From: Vibrio xiamenensis
Lineage (GTDB): Bacteria > Pseudomonadota > Gammaproteobacteria > Enterobacterales > Vibrionaceae
Length of the DNA: 42,142 nt
Direction: 5' to 3'
Assembly (NCBI RefSeq): GCF_900100015.1
Contig: NZ_FNDD01000040.1
Location: forward strand, 1-42,142
The notes under the pieces: model-generated
What the model saw: the letters and a program-made list of their open reading frames with translations, nothing else
Told to the model about the DNA's origin: nothing
The model's database searches: none
Program-made: the position numbers and the translations under genes
Part shown: positions 16,298 through 24,384 of the stretch, piece by piece
Position numbering within the stretch: the stretch's first letter is position 1
Layout: each line of letters starts with the position of its first letter

Positions 16298-17227
16298 TTA
16301 ATGACGCTTAGGATCAAACGGTTTGCCAAGGCTCATCGGTGTTGCCAGTTTTTGGCGAATTTCGTTTGAGCTTAGCGCGACCATCACCAAAATAGTGGCG
16401 AGGTAGGGAATCATCGCTAATAGATTGGATGAGATATCTACGCCCAGACCTTGCATCATCAAATGCATGATCGAAGTGAAGCCAAACAAGTAGGCGCCCA
16501 GCATCAGGTAGCCGATTCGCCATGAGGCAAAGACCACAAGCGCTAGGGCGATCCAGCCGCGACCTGCGGTCATGTTTTCCATCCACATCGGGGTATAAGC
16601 AAGTGACATATACGCGCCAGCGAGGCCAGCCATTGCACCGCCGAAAAGTGTGACCGCGTAACGAACGCCAATCACCTTAATGCCCAGTGCATTTGCTGAA
16701 TGTGGGCTTTCACCAACCGCGCGAATCACCAAACCTGCACGAGTTTTGTGCAGCACCCACCAAGCCAGCGCCACAATCACAAAGCTCATGTACACCATGA
16801 TGTCTTGGTTAAACAGCAGCGGGCCGATAAACGGAATATCGCTCAGCAATGGAATTGGAATGGCTTTGAAACCTTCGATGGTTGAGCCGACCAAACCGCC
16901 GCCCAAAAAGGCGCTCAGACCCGTACCAAAAATAGTCAATGCCAAACCGGTTGCCACTTGGTTGGTGTTTAAGGTTAAGGTCAGCACCCCAAACAGCAGC
17001 GCCATCGCCATGCCAGCCAGCATGGCAACAATCAAGCCTGCTGCGAGGTTGCCGGTGTACAGCGCGCCAGCAAATCCTGCCATCGCGCCCATTAACATCA
17101 TGCCTTCTTGGCCAAGGTTAAGAACGCCGGATTTTTCACAAATCAACTCGCCAAGTGCGATCAGCAGTAGCGGCGTTCCGGTTTTCAGTGCAGCGATGCA
17201 CAATGATTGAATAAATACAGCATCCAT
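16298..17227 (-). CDS. BMP-type ABC transporter permease (NupQ/YufQ-like)
   Basis: 309 residues, an inner-membrane permease of the BPD_transp_2 family with about eight to nine hydrophobic segments. The N-terminal ALGELICEKSGVLNLGQEGMMLMGAM is highly characteristic of the NupQ branch: NLGxEGxM is the loop that contacts the ATPase. RAVGESPHSANALGIKVIGVRY is the second conserved cytoplasmic loop. Paired with the upstream permease it forms the heterodimeric channel for nucleosides or nucleobases. AAGGAG eight bases upstream supports the start, and the ATG overlaps the upstream permease stop by one base. Confidence 0.92.
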   Translation of the reverse strand: MDAVFIQSLCIAALKTGTPLLLIALGELICEKSGVLNLGQEGMMLMGAMAGFAGALYTGNLAAGLIVAMLAGMAMALLFGVLTLTLNTNQVATGLALTIFGTGLSAFLGGGLVGSTIEGFKAIPIPLLSDIPFIGPLLFNQDIMVYMSFVIVALAWWVLHKTRAGLVIRAVGESPHSANALGIKVIGVRYAVTLFGGAMAGLAGAYMSLAYTPMWMENMTAGRGWIALALVVFASWRIGYLMLGAYLFGFTSIMHLMMQGLGVDISSNLLAMIPYLATILVMVALSSNEIRQKLATPMSLGKPFDPKRH

Positions 17228-18384
17228 TATGCAGCTCCTTCTTCGTTGCTCAGTGTAGGGTTGTGCTTAGATTGAGGCTCAGATGCGCTGTTGTTCGCGT
17301 CGCGAGTTTGCGCGGCAGCTTTGGCTATGTTGCGATGAGGCACAATTCGATAACCGATCAAAAAGTCGCACGCCAGCAAGAAGAACAATAAGGTGCCTTG
17401 GAACAAACCGGTCACTGCGGTTGGTAAATTAAGGTCGATTTGCGCCAAATCGCTCCCCATGTAGAGGGCGCCCATAAATAGCGACGAAACGATAACGCCA
17501 ATTGGGTTAAGGCGTCCTAGATAGGCGACGATGATCGCTGCGTAACCATAACCCGGTGAGACCGACGGCACTAACTGACCAATCGGACCGGTCACTTCTG
17601 CCGCGCCTGCAAAGCCTGCTAAAGCGCCGGCAAACAGCATCACGCCCCACACGATACGGTTTTCTGAAAAGCCAGCGTATTTCGCCGCTGCGCTTTCAGA
17701 ACCGAGCACGCGAAGCTTAAAGCCGGGCAGAGTTTTATACAGCATAACGCCAGAGAGCAGGGCAACCACCACGGCGATGACGATCGAAATCGAAGCGCGT
17801 CCGGAATCGGAAAGTGTCGGCAGTAGCACAGGGTCAACAAACATCACTGACTCGGGAAAGCCAAACCCTTGCGGATCGGCAAGCGGGCCGTGTACGCCCC
17901 ACATCAAGACGTAAAAGCCGATGTAGTTGAGCATAATGGTGGTCAAGATGATGTTGGTGTGAAAGCGGCGGTTAAGCCAAGTCGGAATGCTTGACCACAA
18001 CATGCCTGCGACCATACCTGCGCAAAGCGCCAATACCAGCCACCAACCACTTGAGGATTCACTCGCGTGAATCGCGACTGCGCTGCTGGCAACCGCGCCA
18101 ACCAAAAGTTGGCCTTCGGCCCCGATATTCCAGATATTGGCGCGATAACACAACGCAAGACCAATCGCGCACAGCATCAATGGCGTCGATTTCACCAGCA
18201 GTTCGCCAAAGTTGTAGCTGTCGGCAAAGGGCTGAATCACGAACACATTAAATGCTTTGACTGGGTCAACGCCGAGCCATGTAAATAGCAGGCTAGAAAC
18301 GGCCAACGTCAGCGCCACAGCGATAAATGGCGACAGCCAAGCCATCAGTTTGGAGTTTTCTAAACGAGGCTGAATACTAAGCAT
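17227..18384 (-). CDS. BMP-type ABC transporter permease (NupP/YufP-like)
   Basis: 385 residues, the larger of the two permeases. About nine or ten membrane segments include ALCYRANIWNIGAEGQLLVGA (the conserved NIGAEGQ loop) and LGSESAAAKYAGFSENRIVWGVM. A hydrophilic C-terminal tail of about 40 residues, rich in Ala, Asn and Ser, lies in the cytoplasm and is longer than usual. The ATG at 18384 is chosen over a TTG two codons upstream because AAGGAGG sits six bases before it. It overlaps the ATPase gene by 8 bases. Relatives import purine nucleosides; the operon context here favours purines. Confidence 0.92.
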   Translation of the reverse strand: MLSIQPRLENSKLMAWLSPFIAVALTLAVSSLLFTWLGVDPVKAFNVFVIQPFADSYNFGELLVKSTPLMLCAIGLALCYRANIWNIGAEGQLLVGAVASSAVAIHASESSSGWWLVLALCAGMVAGMLWSSIPTWLNRRFHTNIILTTIMLNYIGFYVLMWGVHGPLADPQGFGFPESVMFVDPVLLPTLSDSGRASISIVIAVVVALLSGVMLYKTLPGFKLRVLGSESAAAKYAGFSENRIVWGVMLFAGALAGFAGAAEVTGPIGQLVPSVSPGYGYAAIIVAYLGRLNPIGVIVSSLFMGALYMGSDLAQIDLNLPTAVTGLFQGTLLFFLLACDFLIGYRIVPHRNIAKAAAQTRDANNSASEPQSKHNPTLSNEEGAA

Positions 18385-19906
18385 TGGCAACCTCCTTAGT
18401 GTTTAGGAAGCCGCCGGTAATCCAGTGGCCGATGCGCTCAATGGTCATCTCTTTGGTTCTCACCGCTGGCGAGACATGGCCTTCATAAATTACCGCAATT
18501 TGATCGCAGATCATCATCAGCTCGTCGATGTCTTCAGAAACCACCAACACCGCTGAGCCAGAATCGCGCAAGGCAATCAATTGGCGGTGAATCGCACTGG
18601 CGGCGCCGATATCCACGCCCCAAGTTGGGTGGGCACAGATCAAAAGCTTAGGTTGATGCTCGGTTTCGCGGCCCATAATGAATTTCTGTAAATTACCGCC
18701 AGAGAGACTTTTTGCCTCTGACTGTTCGTTACGGCATTTGACATCGTGATCACTGATAAGACGTTTCGCCAATGATTTGAGTTTGGAAAATTGGATAAAG
18801 CCTTTTGAAGTCAGCTGTTTACCATGAGTCAGTAGCGTGTTGTCTTCAAGGCTCATATCGGGCACCGCGCCTTGGCCTAAACGGTTGGCGGGCACATAAG
18901 CAAGCCCCAAGTCGCGGCGTTTACCCGCGTCAAGACGACCAATTTTTTGTCCAAGCCATTGAATCGATTCGGCTTTGGCTCTGGTATCTTCACCGCTCAG
19001 CGCGGCCAACAGGTCTTCCTGACCATTGCCTGCAACGCCTGCCAAGCCAAAAATTTCGCCGCCGTTTAAATTCATGTAAACATGCTTGAGTCCGCAGCCA
19101 AATGGATGCGAAGGCGCTAAGGTTAAGTCTTTGGTCTGCATGATTACTTCATCGCCGGACGCTTTCGGATACTGCTGGGATAACACCGTATCTTCGCCAA
19201 CCATCATGCGAGCAATCGAGGTTGGCGTTTCCTGTTTCGGGTCGCACTGGCCGCTGACTTTACCGCCGCGCAGGATCATTGCTCGATGACATAAACGGGT
19301 GACTTCCTTGAGCTTGTGGCTGATAAATAAAATCGCGCAGCCTTCTTCGGCCAGTTGATTCAAAATAGTGAATAAGCCTTCGATTTCTTGCGGCGCGAGG
19401 ACTGATGTTGGTTCGTCTAAAATCAGCAGTTTTACGTCTTGGATCAGGCAGCGCAAAATTTCCAAACGCTGGCGCTCACCGATACTCAGGCTGTGCACAT
19501 AACGTTCTGGGTCAACGTGCAGGCCGTATTGCTTACTTTTTTCAACGATAGTTTGGCGCAGATCGTCAATCGAATCTAAGCACTCTTTGTCGAGGCCCAG
19601 TTCGATATTTTCTTGCACTGTGAGGGTTTCAAACACCGAAAAGTGCTGAAATACCATGCCGATGCCAATCGCACGGGCTTGGTTGGGAGAGGCGATTTCG
19701 ACCTCGCGGTCATTCCATAAAATCGCCCCTTCGCTAGGCTGGTTGACGCCGTAAATCATTTTGACCAGCGTCGATTTTCCTGCGCCATTTTCGCCGAGCA
19801 GCGCAAGAATTTCTCCAGCATGAATATGCAAATTCACTTTGTCATTGGCCACGACGCCTGGGAAGAACTTACTGATGTTCCACAGTTCGAGCAGTGGTTT
19901 GTCCAT
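18377..19906 (-). CDS. BMP-type ABC transporter ATPase with two nucleotide-binding domains (NupO/YufO-like)
   Basis: 509 residues, two fused ABC domains as in sugar/nucleoside importers. Domain 1 (1-240) is complete: ELWNISKFFPGVVAND, Walker A GENGAGKST (38-46), signature LSIGERQR and Walker B LLILDEPTSVLAPQE. Domain 2 (255-500) is degenerate, as expected for the family: GVAGNGQEDLLAAL replaces Walker A, LSGGNLQKFIMGRE is a good signature, and LLICAHPTWGVDIGA replaces Walker B. An alternative ATG 11 codons upstream (19939) lacks a ribosome binding site; the one chosen has AAAGGA at a rather long spacing of about 11. It is the first gene of the leftward transporter operon, divergent from the RutR-like regulator, with an operator 65 bases upstream. 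Confidence 0.92.
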   Translation of the reverse strand: MDKPLLELWNISKFFPGVVANDKVNLHIHAGEILALLGENGAGKSTLVKMIYGVNQPSEGAILWNDREVEIASPNQARAIGIGMVFQHFSVFETLTVQENIELGLDKECLDSIDDLRQTIVEKSKQYGLHVDPERYVHSLSIGERQRLEILRCLIQDVKLLILDEPTSVLAPQEIEGLFTILNQLAEEGCAILFISHKLKEVTRLCHRAMILRGGKVSGQCDPKQETPTSIARMMVGEDTVLSQQYPKASGDEVIMQTKDLTLAPSHPFGCGLKHVYMNLNGGEIFGLAGVAGNGQEDLLAALSGEDTRAKAESIQWLGQKIGRLDAGKRRDLGLAYVPANRLGQGAVPDMSLEDNTLLTHGKQLTSKGFIQFSKLKSLAKRLISDHDVKCRNEQSEAKSLSGGNLQKFIMGRETEHQPKLLICAHPTWGVDIGAASAIHRQLIALRDSGSAVLVVSEDIDELMMICDQIAVIYEGHVSPAVRTKEMTIERIGHWITGGFLNTKEVANA

Positions 19907-19970
19907 GTTGAGCAGATTCCTTTCTTGTTTTTGATTCATTGTTGTTGTTTTGCTTCACTGATGCAAAAAC

Positions 19971-19986
19971 TTGACCAGATGTTCAA
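19971..19986. promoter_or_regulatory. RutR-like operator between transporter and regulator
   Basis: TTGACCAGATGTTCAA matches the E. coli RutR box TTGACCAnnTGGTCAA with a single mismatch in the right half. It lies in the 263-base region between the divergent transporter ATPase gene and the RutR-like gene, so it could control both, including autoregulation. Confidence 0.8.
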
Positions 19987-20040
19987 CTTCAATCACCATC
20001 TGAGTTCGCGGCCGATGGAGAAAATGCCGATGTTTTAATC

Positions 20041-20077
20041 TGGTGCAAATGTTCACTTTTGGTGCATAAGGATGCAC
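20041..20077. promoter_or_regulatory. TGGTGCA repeats and GTGCAT/ATGCAC inverted repeat
   Basis: TGGTGCA occurs at 20041 and 20060, and GTGCAT-N4-ATGCAC forms a perfect 6-bp inverted repeat (20062-20077). The cluster sits about 95 bases before the RutR-like start. It shares half-sites with 16183-16212, the only other major regulatory gap of the region, and so may be a second common control element. The bound factor is unknown. Confidence 0.3.
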
Positions 20078-20169
20078 TTGACAAGCGCATTGCAACTGAG
20101 GATTACTACTAAGCAAATATGTGGTTCGAATCGTTTTCGATGGCAAAACTCAACCGACAAGGAGTTCAC

Positions 20170-20820
20170 TTGGATATCGCACTTGCTCACAATTCACCGA
20201 CACCGGGAGGAGAAATTCGTCGCCGTAATGAGGCTGCGATTTTGCAAGCGGCAGCGGATGAATTTGTCAAAAATGGCTATAAAGGCACTTCTGTACAAGC
20301 CATCGCGGATCGCGTGAATCTGCCCAAGTCGAATATTCTGTATTACTTCAAATCAAAATCGGGTTTATACAAAGCGCTACTAGAAGACATTTTACAGATG
20401 TGGAATGACGGATTTTCTGAGCAGGCGGCCAATCTAGCCCCTGAAAAGGTGCTGCGTAACTACATTGTTGGCAAGATGCGCTACAGCCGCACTCACCCGC
20501 AAGAATCGAAAATTTTTGCTCAAGAAATCATTCAAGGCGCACCGATCATTCGCGATGCGATTCAAAATCCGGTCGTGCATTGGACCACGGGCAAAGCCTC
20601 GGTGATTCATGCTTGGATAGAGCAGGGGCTGATTCGTCCGATCGACCCGCTGCACTTGCTGTTTCTTATTTGGGGGGCGACTCAATTTTACGCCGATTTC
20701 GATACCGAAATTCAGCTTATCAAAGGCAAGCCGATGAGTGATGCCGAATTCGAGCAAGCCCAAGAATTTATGGTTGATATGGTGCTACGTGGCTTAGGAA
20801 TTGAACCGCAAAGCGCTTGA
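20170..20820 (+). CDS. RutR-like TetR-family repressor
   Basis: The start is set at a TTG (20170) because AAGGAG ends five bases before it. ATG codons at 20119 and 20140 are in frame but lack such a site. The protein then has 216 residues. The N-terminal TetR helix-turn-helix reads ILQAAADEFVKNGYKGTSVQAIADRVNLPKSNILYYFKSKSGLYKALL. The C-terminal domain matches RutR of E. coli closely in RPIDPLHLLFLIWGATQFYADF. RutR senses uracil/thymine and controls pyrimidine and purine degradation. This copy probably answers to a purine-pathway ligand, given that RutR-type boxes lie before the transporter, binding-protein and xdh genes. A DUF5718 gene follows 53 bases later. Confidence 0.9.
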   Translation: MDIALAHNSPTPGGEIRRRNEAAILQAAADEFVKNGYKGTSVQAIADRVNLPKSNILYYFKSKSGLYKALLEDILQMWNDGFSEQAANLAPEKVLRNYIVGKMRYSRTHPQESKIFAQEIIQGAPIIRDAIQNPVVHWTTGKASVIHAWIEQGLIRPIDPLHLLFLIWGATQFYADFDTEIQLIKGKPMSDAEFEQAQEFMVDMVLRGLGIEPQSA

Positions 20821-20873
20821 TTGAGCCACCTAAACATCTAACCTCACACAACTTCATCTCAAGGAGAGAGACA

Positions 20874-21722
20874 TTGACGAACACAGTTGCAGACGCGCCA
20901 CTGTTTGGTATCGGGATTGCCGGTAATTTCGCCGGACATTTAACTCAAACCGGTGAAGCAAAAGGGCTTTCTCATGCTGTTGATGACGAAAAACCCCAAG
21001 CGCTGTTCGCTTTTTATGTGCCTAACGGCCAAGAGGATTATTTAACCGTTAATCCCTATTCCAGCGATATTTTGACCATCCCAACTAAAAAAGGCGCCAA
21101 AGTGCAAATGGAAGCCGAAGTCGCGGTGGTGGCGGATGTTGAGTATCAGAATGGTATCGTTACAGGTATTACGCCGCGCTCAATGCGGCTGTTTAACGAT
21201 GCGACCTATCGAAATGCCGAAGTTGAAAAATTAGCTGAGAAGAAAAATTGGGGCGAGGCCAGTAAAGGGATCGGACTAAAAAGTTTGCCATTAAGCGGCT
21301 TTGATGAGGAAAGTGGCTTAAGTACCTACCGTTTTTGCAGTTTTCATTGCCGTGATGATAACTGGTATTTGTGCTGTCAAGATGCCTCAATTGCCGATTA
21401 CAGCTACTTTTATCAGCGCGTGCTCGATTGGCTTATCGAGACGATCAATCAGCAGCAAGACCATGGGGCGTTGCACTCGATTACCGCGCAACTTATCCAG
21501 GCGGGTCATCCGCAGCAGATTCTGATCTCGCTTGGTGCGTCACGCTACACAGAGCAAGGTGAGCAGCATCAATTAATGCCGGGCGATAAACTTTGCGCTG
21601 TCCTTTACGACCAGCAGCAATTGGACTTTGAGACCATACAAACGCGGATCAATAACGAAGATTTCTCTAGTCTCGAGCGTGATGCTTTGGTGTTGCTACA
21701 GCGCTGTGTAGCTCAATCTTAA
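20874..21722 (+). CDS. DUF5718-family protein, FAH-like fold
   Basis: 282 residues from a TTG start (20874) with AAGGAG seven bases upstream; no better start exists downstream. It begins NTVADAPLFGIGIAGNFAGHLTQTGEA, the wording I associate with DUF5718. The middle, MEAEVAVVADVEY...RLFNDATYR...KKNWGEASKGIG, resembles the acidic metal-binding core of fumarylacetoacetate-hydrolase-fold enzymes, and LMPGDKLCAVLYD resembles their late PGD turn. The fold call is an inference; the reaction is unknown. It lies immediately after the RutR-like regulator and before a terminator, so it is probably co-transcribed with the regulator and may serve purine catabolism or its regulation. Confidence 0.75.
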   Translation: MTNTVADAPLFGIGIAGNFAGHLTQTGEAKGLSHAVDDEKPQALFAFYVPNGQEDYLTVNPYSSDILTIPTKKGAKVQMEAEVAVVADVEYQNGIVTGITPRSMRLFNDATYRNAEVEKLAEKKNWGEASKGIGLKSLPLSGFDEESGLSTYRFCSFHCRDDNWYLCCQDASIADYSYFYQRVLDWLIETINQQQDHGALHSITAQLIQAGHPQQILISLGASRYTEQGEQHQLMPGDKLCAVLYDQQQLDFETIQTRINNEDFSSLERDALVLLQRCVAQS

Positions 21723-21741
21723 ATAGAACAAAATACTGTTT

Positions 21742-21774
21742 AAAAGTGGCGAAAAGTGCATTTTCGCCACTTTT
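21742..21774. terminator. Bidirectional rho-independent terminator
   Basis: AAAAGTGGCGAAAA (21742-21755) pairs perfectly with TTTTCGCCACTTTT (21761-21774) around a 5-base loop. T-tracts lie on both sides. It ends the regulator-DUF5718 transcript and the converging LysR transcript. Confidence 0.9.
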
Positions 21775-21788
21775 TTGATCGTGTTTGG

Positions 21789-22628
21789 TCAGGTTTTTAC
21801 CTCTAACTGCGCTTTAATGGTGCGGCGAAGTTGTGTGTGCTTGGGGTTATTTAACGAGCGACGGTGGTAAATGAAATAGTAGGGGATTGGGTCGAGTTTT
21901 AACGGACAATCAATAACTTGCAACCTGAGTGCTGATGCCCATTGGTGAGCAAAACTGCTTGATACGATAGCGATAGAATCGCGCTTGCTGATGTGCAGCG
22001 CCATACTGGCGTTGGATGCGGTCACCAAATCCACTTTGCGTTCGTTAATCGGCTCTCGAGCGATCTGTTCGACACCGGTTAGATTGTTCCAACGACCAAT
22101 AAATAAACAGTGCTTCTCTTTATAAAACTGCGTCTTAGTCAAGGTGCCTTGAATTCTAGGGTGATCTTGACGACAGATCACCACGGCGGGTTCGCGAAAC
22201 ACTTCTTCAATCACAAATGATGCGTCTTTGACTAAAATCGTATCGATCGCCAGATCGATACGTTGCTGGCGTAATTCTTCAAATAAACCGCTTTTGTCTG
22301 GTGGTGATTCTTGAAAGCTGACTTGGTCAATGGGTTGAATTATATGCAAAAGCGGCTCCGAACAGGCAATGTGAAAGCGCTCAATATTGTGGATGGCGTT
22401 CTCAATTGACTCAATGCCGTGCCTAAATTGTCCCATAAGTTGGAATGCATGCGGAGTTAGTTCAATGCCGCGTCCCTTCTTAACGAACAATGACTTACCG
22501 ATAACCTCCTCTAAACGTTTAATCGCTGAACTTACTGCTGGTTGGGTCAAACCCATATGCTGTGCGGCTTTGGTATAGGATTGGTACTCTGCAACGATTA
22601 GGAATGTGGACACCAAATTCAAGTCCAT
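21789..22628 (-). CDS. LysR-family transcriptional regulator
   Basis: 279 residues. The N-terminal winged helix (1-60) reads LVSTFLIVAEYQSYTKAAQHMGLTQPAVSSAIKRLEEVIGKSLFV, textbook LysR. The C-terminal effector-binding region is somewhat short and divergent. It is divergent from the sulfatase gene with a 141-base gap, the usual arrangement for a LysR activator and its target. Control of the sulfatase-maturase-bat transcript is therefore likely. The inducer is unknown; a sulfated substrate or sulfur status would be reasonable guesses. Confidence 0.92.
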   Translation of the reverse strand: MDLNLVSTFLIVAEYQSYTKAAQHMGLTQPAVSSAIKRLEEVIGKSLFVKKGRGIELTPHAFQLMGQFRHGIESIENAIHNIERFHIACSEPLLHIIQPIDQVSFQESPPDKSGLFEELRQQRIDLAIDTILVKDASFVIEEVFREPAVVICRQDHPRIQGTLTKTQFYKEKHCLFIGRWNNLTGVEQIAREPINERKVDLVTASNASMALHISKRDSIAIVSSSFAHQWASALRLQVIDCPLKLDPIPYYFIYHRRSLNNPKHTQLRRTIKAQLEVKT

Positions 22629-22769
22629 AGAACTTCTCTCATAAATTCAATTTATACAACAACAAACTTTGGCTCTATTTATCCCTTACAGAACGCTGCC
22701 TATCTTATAACAGTTACGGGGTTTTTGGGAATAAATGCCCAAAAATCATGGAAATTGAATGGGGTGGTT

Positions 22770-24290
22770 ATGAGTAATAACAAATCAAATCGCGCAGCAA
22801 AATTTGCTCTAAATGCGTGTGCGTTAGCGATGGGTGCAGCATCAATTGGTGCTCACGCGGCGGACAAACCGAACATCTTAGTTATCTTTGGTGATGATGT
22901 AGGCTACTGGAACCTGAGTACCTATAACCAAGGCATGATGGCTTACAACACGCCAAACATCGACAGCATTGCCGCTGAAGGTGCCAAGTTTACTAACTTC
23001 TACGCGCAGCAAAGTTCAACGGCGGGTCGTAGCGCGTTTATTACTGGTCAAATGCCAAAACGTACTGGCCTGTCAAAAGTGGGTTTGCCTGGTGCACCAG
23101 AAGGCATTAGTGCAGAAGATCCAACCATCGCGACCATGCTTAAAGAGCTGGGTTACGCGACCGGACAATTTGGTAAAAACCACTTGGGCGACCGTGACGA
23201 GCACTTGCCAACGGCACACGGCTTTGATGAGTTCTTTGGTAACTTGTACCACTTGAACGCAGAAGAAGAGCCAGAAAACGTAGACTACCCGAAAGATCCT
23301 GAATTTAAGAAAAAATTCGGTCCTCGCGGGGCGATTCACTCATATGCTGATGGCAAGATTGAAGATACTGGTCCTCTGACTCGCAAACGTATGGAAACCG
23401 TTGATGGTGAATTCCTTGATGCTGCAGAGACCTTCATCGAGAAGCAAGTGAAGGCTGATAAACCGTTCTTTACTTGGTTTAACACTACACGCATGCACAA
23501 CTTCACGCATGTTCCTGATGATTACGCTGGCAAAACGGGCGCGGGTTTCTACGCAGACGGTTTGAGACAGCATGATGACCAAATTGGTCAGCTACTGGCG
23601 AAAATTAAAGAATTGGGCGTGGACGATAACACCATCATCATCTACACCACTGATAACGGCCCAATGATCAACTTGTGGCCAGATGCGGGTATGACCCCAT
23701 TCCGTAGTGAGAAAAACACCGGTTGGGAAGGTGGTTTCCGCGTTCCTGCGCTCATCAAATGGCCTGGTCATATCCAACCTGGTACCACACTAAACGGTAT
23801 CGCGTCACTTGAAGATATGATGCCAACGCTTCTTGCTGCAGCGGGTAACACCACAGCCAAAGAAGACTTGTTGAAAGGTAAAACGGTCAACGGTAAAAAC
23901 TACAAAGTTCACCTAGACGGTTACAACCAACTACCTTACATCACAGGCCAAGCTAAAGAGTCACCACGTCACGAATTTGTTTACTGGTCTGATGATGGCG
24001 ACTTAATGGCGCTGCGTTACAACAACTACAAATACCACTTCATGATCCAAGAAAACGAAACAGGTTTGGATATCTGGCGTAAACCGCTAACTAAGCTTCG
24101 TGTTCCAATGATCTATGACCTAAGTATCGACCCATTTGAACGTGGCGATACGGGTATGGGTTATGACCGCTGGCAATATGAGCGTTCTTATCTAATGGCG
24201 CCAGCATCGGCGAAAGTGGCGGAAATCATGGCAACCTTTAAAGAGTTCCCACCGCGTATGGAAGCCGGTTCATTTGTACCAAAAATGTAA
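22770..24290 (+). CDS. Exported serine-type sulfatase (arylsulfatase family)
   Basis: 506 residues from the ATG at 22770, preceded by a GGGGTGG purine run. An N-terminal signal peptide (about 1-30, ending GAHA-AD) directs it to the periplasm. Sulfatase features are DDVGY (metal-binding D42, D43), SSTAGR (residues 82-87), GKNHLGD and YTTDNGP. The catalytic position that becomes formylglycine is S83 in the S-x-A-x-R motif, making this a Ser-type enzyme that needs a radical-SAM maturase, which is encoded next. It hydrolyses a sulfate ester, but the substrate cannot be identified. Codon use is visibly more optimal than in its neighbours, suggesting high expression. A hairpin terminator follows. 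Confidence 0.92.
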   Translation: MSNNKSNRAAKFALNACALAMGAASIGAHAADKPNILVIFGDDVGYWNLSTYNQGMMAYNTPNIDSIAAEGAKFTNFYAQQSSTAGRSAFITGQMPKRTGLSKVGLPGAPEGISAEDPTIATMLKELGYATGQFGKNHLGDRDEHLPTAHGFDEFFGNLYHLNAEEEPENVDYPKDPEFKKKFGPRGAIHSYADGKIEDTGPLTRKRMETVDGEFLDAAETFIEKQVKADKPFFTWFNTTRMHNFTHVPDDYAGKTGAGFYADGLRQHDDQIGQLLAKIKELGVDDNTIIIYTTDNGPMINLWPDAGMTPFRSEKNTGWEGGFRVPALIKWPGHIQPGTTLNGIASLEDMMPTLLAAAGNTTAKEDLLKGKTVNGKNYKVHLDGYNQLPYITGQAKESPRHEFVYWSDDGDLMALRYNNYKYHFMIQENETGLDIWRKPLTKLRVPMIYDLSIDPFERGDTGMGYDRWQYERSYLMAPASAKVAEIMATFKEFPPRMEAGSFVPKM

Positions 24291-24339
24291 TCTTGTTTTC
24301 ACGTAGTGAGTGAGTCACTGCAATGAAACGCTAAAAAAT

Positions 24340-24366
24340 GGCGCTCTTTGATAGAGCGCCTTTTCT
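24340..24366 (+). terminator. Terminator/attenuator between sulfatase and maturase genes
   Basis: GGCGCTCT (24340-24347) and AGAGCGCC (24353-24360) form an 8-bp stem with a 5-base loop, followed by TTTTCT. It lies 50 bases after the sulfatase stop and 19 before the maturase start. Partial read-through would give much sulfatase and less maturase and Bat proteins. Confidence 0.8.
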
Positions 24367-24384
24367 GCCAGATATGGAGTATTA

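Noticed and set aside
21779..21795. TTTGGTCAGG resembling half of a RutR box
   Set aside because: Only one half-site is present and it lies at the 3' end of the LysR gene, not in a promoter.
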